From Candidatus Aminicenantota bacterium (GTDB lineage: Bacteria; Acidobacteriota; Aminicenantia; UBA2199): 10,551 nucleotides of DNA. Positions 5,662-10,551 of this stretch are shown here, one piece after another. The stretch lies in contig DAOWKX010000191.1 of the NCBI GenBank assembly GCA_030639705.1, positions 1 to 10,551 of the forward strand, written 5' to 3'. The notes under the pieces are model-generated. The model had not been told where the DNA came from. It saw only the letters and a program-made list of their open reading frames with translations, and ran no database searches. The position numbers were made by a program, and so were the translations under genes. Every line of letters begins with the position of its first letter. Positions within the stretch are counted from its first letter, which is position 1.

Positions 5662-7065
5662 ATGCGGTTAAAATATATCTACAGGACAGGGATCTTCAAT
5701 TTGATAATCCAGCTGTTGTTTTTAGTCACCATGTACTTGTGGGGTTATGAAACCCGACTGGGTTCAGACCAGAGCCTCCGATTTATTCTGTTGGCGACCA
5801 TGGCATTACTATCAGGTTTTATCTGGGTCTGGTTTTTTTACCTTCAGGATCGAAAAGAACCAGAACCGATCCCCTATATACTCACCTCATTTGTAGCAGG
5901 TATGGCTGCCTGGACGTTGTTTGCCCACCCTCTCACCAATATCATATATCAAATCAATGAATGGATTCATGCCTCGATTCTGTTATTTATCCAGGGATCC
6001 TTTTTTGTCCGGGGGATGATTTTTTCCCTGTTATTGTTCGCACTAATCCGATTTGTATTTATGCCCCTGAAAGAATTTAATGAAACGGTTGATGGTATGG
6101 TTTACGGTGCAGTCATTGGCGCGGGTTACGCAGTGGCAATGGTGATCCAAAATATCTGGAACCACCCGGATTATACCCTGTTTGCCATTGCCTATATCAT
6201 CACCACCCGGGTATTAATTCATTCAGCCGTAGGATCCCTCATGGGATATCTCATCGGACAGGCAAAATTTAAAAAACAAAACTTTCATCTCTCAGCTGCT
6301 CTGGCAGTAACAATTGGGATTTTATTGGTGGGGACCTATTATATTATTACTGAATTACTATTCATATCTGGATTCACCCATACTTTCTGGCTTTCTTTCT
6401 TTTTCGTCTTGATATATACCCTCTTGATCCTTGGTTTCTGTGTATTTCAAATGAAACGACTTACAGCAAAGAAATCAAAAAGACCAAGACATTCCAGATT
6501 TCAATTCAGACCTTTAATGATTGTTTACACAATTGGTTTGCTTGTCACCGGATCAGTCATCTCACATTACGGATATCGTGGAGTCCAATATGCAAATTCA
6601 GAGCATGGTATTTTCTTTCGCTACCCCCATTCTCTTTCTTCTTATTCATTCCGGGGAATATCTGAAAATCTCATTATCACCCCGGGCAATACAGAAACAC
6701 TCTTCCGTCGAATAAACTCAAGATATCCTCATTTTGAATTTTCCCTGGAGGTTAAAAAAGAGGTAAAAGGAATCGATAATAATCAATTAATCTCAACTGT
6801 TTCGATTCCCAAAACCGAGAGTTACCAGGTTCAGGATGTAGTGATAAATGAAAAAAAAGGAAAACGAATCATCTACAGTTTTTTGCAAACGCCTCAGAAT
6901 AAATCCATTGAATTTCCCTCTCTTTTCAAGGCCATAAATGATATTATTCCGGTAAAAAACAGGATCTTTATTCTGTCCTTGATTTCTCCCTGCGGTGAGT
7001 TTGAGGATGCACTGGTTCAATACAAAAAAATAGTATCCAGTTTATACTGGAAGAAAAAGGGCTGA
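5662..7065 (+). CDS. PrsW-family membrane protein, probably catalytically inactive, with a C-terminal soluble domain
   Basis: PrsW proteins are multi-pass intramembrane metalloproteases (related to CAAX proteases and APH-1); PrsW of Bacillus cleaves an anti-sigma factor. This 467-residue protein has the family layout. Hydrophobic segments lie near 11-29, 41-60, 73-95, 104-135, 146-165, 172-199, 210-235 and 241-263. DRKEPEP (63-69) follows the second segment, DGMVYGAVIGAGYA (144-157) is recognisable, and HSAVG (187-191) retains the conserved histidine. The expected glutamates are missing. No acidic residue lies between E100 and E138, where EExxK should be, and the usual E-N after the YG motif reads Q163-N164. 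After a basic loop (265-283) and a last segment (284-300), about 165 residues form a soluble domain, probably outside the cytoplasm, weakly resembling PsbP-like modules. It lies 7 nt ahead of a serine protease gene. An adaptor or sensor role is inference. Confidence 0.75.
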   Translation: MRLKYIYRTGIFNLIIQLLFLVTMYLWGYETRLGSDQSLRFILLATMALLSGFIWVWFFYLQDRKEPEPIPYILTSFVAGMAAWTLFAHPLTNIIYQINEWIHASILLFIQGSFFVRGMIFSLLLFALIRFVFMPLKEFNETVDGMVYGAVIGAGYAVAMVIQNIWNHPDYTLFAIAYIITTRVLIHSAVGSLMGYLIGQAKFKKQNFHLSAALAVTIGILLVGTYYIITELLFISGFTHTFWLSFFFVLIYTLLILGFCVFQMKRLTAKKSKRPRHSRFQFRPLMIVYTIGLLVTGSVISHYGYRGVQYANSEHGIFFRYPHSLSSYSFRGISENLIITPGNTETLFRRINSRYPHFEFSLEVKKEVKGIDNNQLISTVSIPKTESYQVQDVVINEKKGKRIIYSFLQTPQNKSIEFPSLFKAINDIIPVKNRIFILSLISPCGEFEDALVQYKKIVSSLYWKKKG

Positions 7066-7072
7066 TCAATCA

Positions 7073-8446
7073 ATGCCTAAGCAATTTCAATATTTTTGGT
7101 TATTCTTTTCCCTGATGGTTTTGTCCATCGCCAATTTAATTCCTGCAAATATTCCTGATGACGTCACTCCATATGTTCAACTGGGCCATTTGGTAAAGAT
7201 CTCAATTTATAAAAATCCTGAATTTGATGCCAAAGCAAAAAAAATTATTTCCAACGGTGAATTGATCAAAGAAAGTATTGAAGAGGTACCGGTGGGATCC
7301 GGAACCATTGTAAGTTCTGATGGCTTAATCCTGACAAATTACCATGTCTACCAGATGGATAATATGTATCGTTATGATAATCGAATCAACCGCCTTTATA
7401 CCAGAAAACGAATCAGAAATTCCATGCTGGTTTACCGTTTAATAGAAAATGATCCGCTTAAATCCCCCGTACTTCAATACCTGGCTGTCCCGGTCAGCCT
7501 GGATAAAATGCATGATACGGCACTTCTTAAAATCTATGCCGAGGCCAAAGGAAAAGAAATACATCCCGCTGACCTAACTTTTGCCAACTTTTCAAACCCG
7601 TTCGCCCTTAAACTGAATGAAAACTTAGCAATCCTGGGATATCCGCAAAAAGGCGGAGATACCATTACGATTACCGAGGGGAAATTTTTAGGCTATTACC
7701 GGAACCGAAATTTTTACGGTCTGGACGGATTTATCAAAACCGACGCCGCCATGTCACCCGGGAATAGCGGGGGAGCAGCATTGTATAGAGATGGTCTGGT
7801 GGGGGTTCCCACCGCAGTGACGCCCCCGGAAATGGCAGGTTCAGACATGGGATACATCCATCCCGTAACCTGGGCAGTCAAGACCCTGATCATTGCCAAA
7901 CACAAGTTCAAATTCAATATCCAGGAATTCCCTATTCAATGGTTATCGAATAACTACAATACAGATGAAACCAGACATCATATTTATATGACCGGATGGA
8001 TTGCTTCTTCTCATACCATGCGCCCATTACCAGCAGAAGTGCTGATGACCCGCTCGGATCGCACACTGGAACAGATCCGACAACTCCACCTAGAACTCCA
8101 AAACTTTATGCGAATTCAGACAGTTCATCTGATGCATAATCAAGGATTAAGTGCGGGCGAGATTGCCAATCGCTTTAACCTGAAAATAGAAGAAATTCAG
8201 AAGATATTGGACATTAAAATATCCGAAATAACTATTTCTGAAGATGCCCGGCTTTATACCAAAGGTGAATTCTTCTATGGCGTTACCCGGTGCGATGACC
8301 GGGGATTTTTTATCCTTGATGTTCCCAGAAACCAAACCATAAAATTTTATGCATTTGCAGATGAACACCGAACCATGGTTCGACGCTTTAACTCAGGAGA
8401 TGGAGTTTCAAAGTATCTGGGTAAAATCATAGTATTCAAGTTTTAA
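7073..8446 (+). CDS. Exported trypsin-like serine protease with a C-terminal regulatory domain and HTH-like insert
   Basis: Residues 1 to about 25 form a basic start plus a hydrophobic stretch, a likely signal peptide or anchor. The trypsin-like (HtrA-like, S1C) domain spans about 35-275 with a complete triad: H91 in TNYHV, D148 in HDTALLKI and S232 in SPGNSGGAAL. VGSGTIVSSDGLILTN (74-89) is typical of the family. There is no PDZ domain. The C-terminal part (about 303-457) begins YMTGWIASSHTMRPLPAEVL and ends with DDRGFFILDVPRNQTIKFYAFADEHR, the two edges of a carboxypeptidase-regulatory-like beta sandwich. Between them is a helical segment (331-383) with LSAGEIANRFNLKIEEIQKIL, which looks like a helix-turn-helix. 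The gene starts 7 nt after the PrsW-like stop with AAGGG about 11 nt upstream, so co-transcription is likely. The substrate is unknown; the neighbour suggests envelope quality control or signalling. Confidence 0.85.
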   Translation: MPKQFQYFWLFFSLMVLSIANLIPANIPDDVTPYVQLGHLVKISIYKNPEFDAKAKKIISNGELIKESIEEVPVGSGTIVSSDGLILTNYHVYQMDNMYRYDNRINRLYTRKRIRNSMLVYRLIENDPLKSPVLQYLAVPVSLDKMHDTALLKIYAEAKGKEIHPADLTFANFSNPFALKLNENLAILGYPQKGGDTITITEGKFLGYYRNRNFYGLDGFIKTDAAMSPGNSGGAALYRDGLVGVPTAVTPPEMAGSDMGYIHPVTWAVKTLIIAKHKFKFNIQEFPIQWLSNNYNTDETRHHIYMTGWIASSHTMRPLPAEVLMTRSDRTLEQIRQLHLELQNFMRIQTVHLMHNQGLSAGEIANRFNLKIEEIQKILDIKISEITISEDARLYTKGEFFYGVTRCDDRGFFILDVPRNQTIKFYAFADEHRTMVRRFNSGDGVSKYLGKIIVFKF

Positions 8447-8450
8447 CCCC

Positions 8451-8495
8451 CATTTCGTAACAATTCCAGGTGAGAAATGCGGGTTAAGGCATTTC
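8451..8495 (+). other. Overlapping inverted repeats after the protease gene
   Basis: GAAATGC (8474-8480) can pair with GCATTTC (8489-8495) to give a 7-bp stem and 8-nt loop, or with CATTTC just upstream (8451-8456). The two hairpins exclude each other. An A-run (8496-8504), not a T-run, follows, so this is not a standard intrinsic terminator on the plus strand. It may be a transcript-end or attenuator-like element, or chance. The rest of the 235-bp gap (8447-8681) is AT-rich, with no gene I can support, and holds a promoter near its end. Confidence 0.25.
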
Positions 8496-8604
8496 AAAAA
8501 AAAATCTGATTCGGGGGATCCTTAATAGTGGCAGAAAATACTGATATGACCAAAACGATTTTTTTTGTAACCTTTTTTCACCAATATCTTTATCAACTCA
8601 GGAT

Positions 8605-8633
8605 TTGATATATTTATAGGAGATGTGTATAGT
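8605..8633 (+). promoter_or_regulatory. Candidate sigma-70-type promoter of the Tat-exported PLP enzyme gene
   Basis: TTGATA (8605-8610) and TATAGT (8628-8633) are separated by exactly 17 bp. Transcription would start near 8640, about 40 nt before the ATG, and the Shine-Dalgarno AGGAG (8671-8675) lies 6 nt before that ATG. The gene is therefore probably transcribed independently of the protease unit. Confidence 0.55.
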
Positions 8634-8681
8634 GTCTTCAGGAAGAAATATTAAAATTCATAATAATATTAGGAGATTTCA

Positions 8682-10016
8682 ATGAATACCGAAGAGCAAA
8701 TCAGATCAGAAAAAAAAACAGGAGGGTATTCCCGAAGGGAATTCACCAAGCTCATCATAGGCGGTTCTGTTCTTTCTCTCTATACCTTGAACCAGTTGAA
8801 TGCCACTGTCTATCAAAGCATTACATCTCTAAACCAGAAATATATCAAGGATGAATCACCCGATGGAATTTACTGGGATGCCATTATGAAACATTATATC
8901 TTCCAGGATGGCCTGATCATGATGAATAACGGGACAGTGGGACCAATGCCCAAACCAGTTTTAAATACCCTTATCAAATCCTTTAAAATTCAAGCCACCA
9001 ATCCTTTTGACTTCTACAATTATTTCCCCCGGAAAAAAGCAGGAGTGAGGGCAAAACTGGCCAAATTCATCAATGCAGCCCCGGAGGAAGTGGCAATGTT
9101 GAGAAACACCACAGAAGGGATGAATTTTGTGGCCAACGGCCTGGATTTGAAAGAAGGGGACGAAGTACTGATATCCAACCTGGAACATCCGGGCGGTATT
9201 CATCCCTGGCGGTTAAAGGAGAAACGATTCGGAATCAAGATAAAAGAGGTTCCCCTGGGAGTACCTCCCGCCAATGTTGATGAAATTGTCAGTGCTTTTA
9301 AAAAGGCCATCACACCAAAAACAAAAATCATCAGCATAAGCCATACGGTTTATATTACCGGGCTCATTACACCCCTTAAAGAACTCAGTCAGATGGCTCA
9401 TGAACGGGATATTTTAGTCCTTGCCGACAGTGCCCACGGACTGGGCATGTTGAAACTGGATATGAAAGAACTGGGGATTGATTTTTTTTGTTCCAGCCCC
9501 TATAAATGGTTGGGAGCTCCCACCGGCCGTGGATTGTTGTATGTAAAAAAAGAAGCACAGGACAAATTATGGCCCACCATCGCCACCTATGGCTGGGATA
9601 AGGTTAAGGACGCCAGAAAATTTGAAACCCTGGGACAGCGGGCAGACCCTCTGACTTTTGCCCTGGGAGAGGCCATCGATTTTCAACAGCTGATCGGAAG
9701 AGACCGGATCGAGAGACGAATCAAAGCTCTGGCCAGCTATTTGAAACAAGAACTCCAAAAAATCAAGGGCGCCCGTCTCCATGTACCCATGGACCTTTAT
9801 CTCAGCGGAGGACTGACCGCTTTCTCAATTGAAGGTATTCAACCGGAAAAAATTGTCAATTATCTCAGAGAAAAATACAATATTGTTATTCGAACCATTG
9901 GGCGGGAAAAAGACAATACAGCTGGCGTGAGAATCTCCACCCATATATTTTCATCCTTTCTACATGTTGATATGGTCTTGGAGGGTATCAAACACCTGGT
10001 CAAACACAGAAAATAA
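8682..10016 (+). CDS. Tat-exported class V aminotransferase-fold PLP enzyme (isopenicillin N epimerase-like)
   Basis: The 444-residue product begins with a twin-arginine signal: YSRREFTK (16-23, R18 R19), then a hydrophobic stretch 24-36 and a possible cleavage site after A41. The mature part is a fold-type I PLP enzyme of the class V aminotransferase/isopenicillin N epimerase group. RNTTEGMNFV (141-150) binds the cofactor phosphate region, LEHPGG is at 167-172, the ring-binding DSAHGLG at 249-255 (D249, H252), and SSPYKWLGAPTGRGLLY at 271-287 contains the Schiff-base lysine K275. All key residues are kept, so it should be active. Tat export of a folded, cofactor-loaded enzyme makes sense. 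A known parallel is PvdN, a periplasmic PLP enzyme of pyoverdine maturation, but no siderophore genes are visible here. The substrate and reaction (lyase, epimerase or transaminase) cannot be told. It ends against a convergent gene with no spacer. Confidence 0.9.
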   Translation: MNTEEQIRSEKKTGGYSRREFTKLIIGGSVLSLYTLNQLNATVYQSITSLNQKYIKDESPDGIYWDAIMKHYIFQDGLIMMNNGTVGPMPKPVLNTLIKSFKIQATNPFDFYNYFPRKKAGVRAKLAKFINAAPEEVAMLRNTTEGMNFVANGLDLKEGDEVLISNLEHPGGIHPWRLKEKRFGIKIKEVPLGVPPANVDEIVSAFKKAITPKTKIISISHTVYITGLITPLKELSQMAHERDILVLADSAHGLGMLKLDMKELGIDFFCSSPYKWLGAPTGRGLLYVKKEAQDKLWPTIATYGWDKVKDARKFETLGQRADPLTFALGEAIDFQQLIGRDRIERRIKALASYLKQELQKIKGARLHVPMDLYLSGGLTAFSIEGIQPEKIVNYLREKYNIVIRTIGREKDNTAGVRISTHIFSSFLHVDMVLEGIKHLVKHRK

Positions 10017-10551
10017 TCATTCAGCGGTTATAACATCATTTATATCACTCTTCTGGAGAGCAGAAAGATCCAGATGAAACTGAATAATACCTCTTTTTAT
10101 CTTTCTGTTTTGAATCTTCAACTGAATTGATATCTCATCATTAAACAGTTTTATTTTTTTTGGCTTTCCTGTTTTATTGTCTTTTTCCAAGAGAAATTTC
10201 AAATCAAACTTTGCCAATTTCTGCTGGGGAATAATCCCTTCCTGCACCAAAAGCCTGAACTCTTTAAAACTTAAATCAATTCGCCACATTTCTTTTATTA
10301 AACATTTAAAATTACCTTCCCAGTACTTTTTTTCCTTTGTGTTTATCAATAAAGATTTATTTTTTTCAACAAGGAGTTTAAAATATACCTGATTCAAAGG
10401 CGACAGGAAAAGAATTTTTGCCTTTCGGTCATCATATTTCATTAAAATCTTTCCATTATGTTTACCCAGGCTGTCTTCAAAATTGAATTTTAATTTCAGG
10501 GAATGATGTGTTCCTGGAGAATCCAGATCAATGGTATACCTTTTGGGAACA
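10017..10551 (-). CDS. C-terminal part of a LolB/DUF4292-like envelope lipoprotein (partial)
   Basis: The frame ends at TGA (10017-10019) and stays open to the right edge, well past the internal ATG at 10440-10442. At least 177 residues are visible and the true start is outside the window. The visible part has alternating beta-strand patterns: LKLKFNF, GKILMKYDD, KILFLSPLNQVYFKLLV, SLLINTKEKKYWEGNF, then a helical stretch LSFKEFRLLVQEGIIP, and further strands up to GIIQFHLDLSAL. The order 'surface strand, SP(L/F)...., reader strand, YxG, short helix ending in a Gly' recalls LolA/LolB-fold proteins such as LolB and DUF4292, which handle lipoproteins at the outer membrane. In gammaproteobacteria lolB lies beside ispE, but here it is about 5 kb away. 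The call rests on pattern only. No signal peptide or lipobox can be seen because the N-terminus is missing. Confidence 0.4.
   Translation of the reverse strand, partial: VPKRYTIDLDSPGTHHSLKLKFNFEDSLGKHNGKILMKYDDRKAKILFLSPLNQVYFKLLVEKNKSLLINTKEKKYWEGNFKCLIKEMWRIDLSFKEFRLLVQEGIIPQQKLAKFDLKFLLEKDNKTGKPKKIKLFNDEISIQLKIQNRKIKRGIIQFHLDLSALQKSDINDVITAE

Noticed and set aside
8545..8580. T-runs near 8560 as an intrinsic terminator for the protease unit
   Set aside because: No GC-rich stem precedes them; only a 5-bp AT-rich pairing can be drawn.
10017..10442. Reading the right-edge gene as a complete 141-residue protein
   Set aside because: The frame continues open upstream of the internal ATG to the window edge with protein-like sequence, so it is a C-terminal fragment of a larger gene.
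1..10551. CRISPR arrays, insertion sequences, attachment sites or prophage genes
   Set aside because: No regularly spaced repeats, transposase, integrase or terminal inverted repeats are seen. The tRNA-Gln is flanked by house-keeping genes with no duplicated tRNA end.

Overview
The window looks like chromosomal DNA of an AT-rich, Gram-negative (diderm) bacterium. A house-keeping gene block fills the left half on the minus strand. A less common set of membrane, exported and envelope genes fills the right half. The proteins are clearly bacterial. The style (charged tails on ribosomal proteins, a long Ctc-type L25, a Tat-exported PLP enzyme, a carboxypeptidase-regulatory-like domain on a protease) would suit an uncultured lineage of the FCB group or a neighbouring phylum. 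That placement is an inference from general appearance, not a marker-gene result.

Left half, minus strand, read from 5440 down to 1: ispE, tRNA-Gln(TTG), prs, rplY (ctc), a 106-bp leader, then rpsF, rpsR, rplI, dnaB and the first bases of a further gene. Spacing is very tight: ATGA between ispE and prs, 8 nt from prs to rplY, an overlap between rpsF and rpsR, 1 nt from rpsR to rplI, and 0 nt from rplI to dnaB. The block links isoprenoid precursor synthesis, PRPP synthesis, ribosomal proteins and the replicative helicase. Two places hold more than plain genes. The IspE frame runs without a stop straight through the tRNA-Gln gene, and the prs ribosome-binding site shares its first base with the tRNA 3' end. 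The rpsF leader contains two adjacent 7-bp hairpins, and one arm is also complementary to the rpsF Shine-Dalgarno sequence.

Centre (5441-5661): a divergent control region with a candidate promoter on each strand and a 22-bp imperfect dyad just upstream of the plus-strand -35 box.

Right half, plus strand: a two-gene unit of a PrsW-like multi-pass membrane protein and an exported trypsin-like serine protease, 7 nt apart. The PrsW homologue lacks the expected catalytic glutamates and carries a C-terminal domain after its last membrane segment. The protease appears to have a helix-turn-helix-like insert inside a C-terminal beta-sandwich domain. After a 235-bp gap with its own good promoter comes a Tat-signal class V aminotransferase-fold enzyme. 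Its stop codon abuts the stop codon of a convergent minus-strand gene that runs off the right edge and resembles LolB/DUF4292-type lipoproteins. The most unusual features are the ispE/tRNA/prs arrangement and the PrsW-like plus protease pair.
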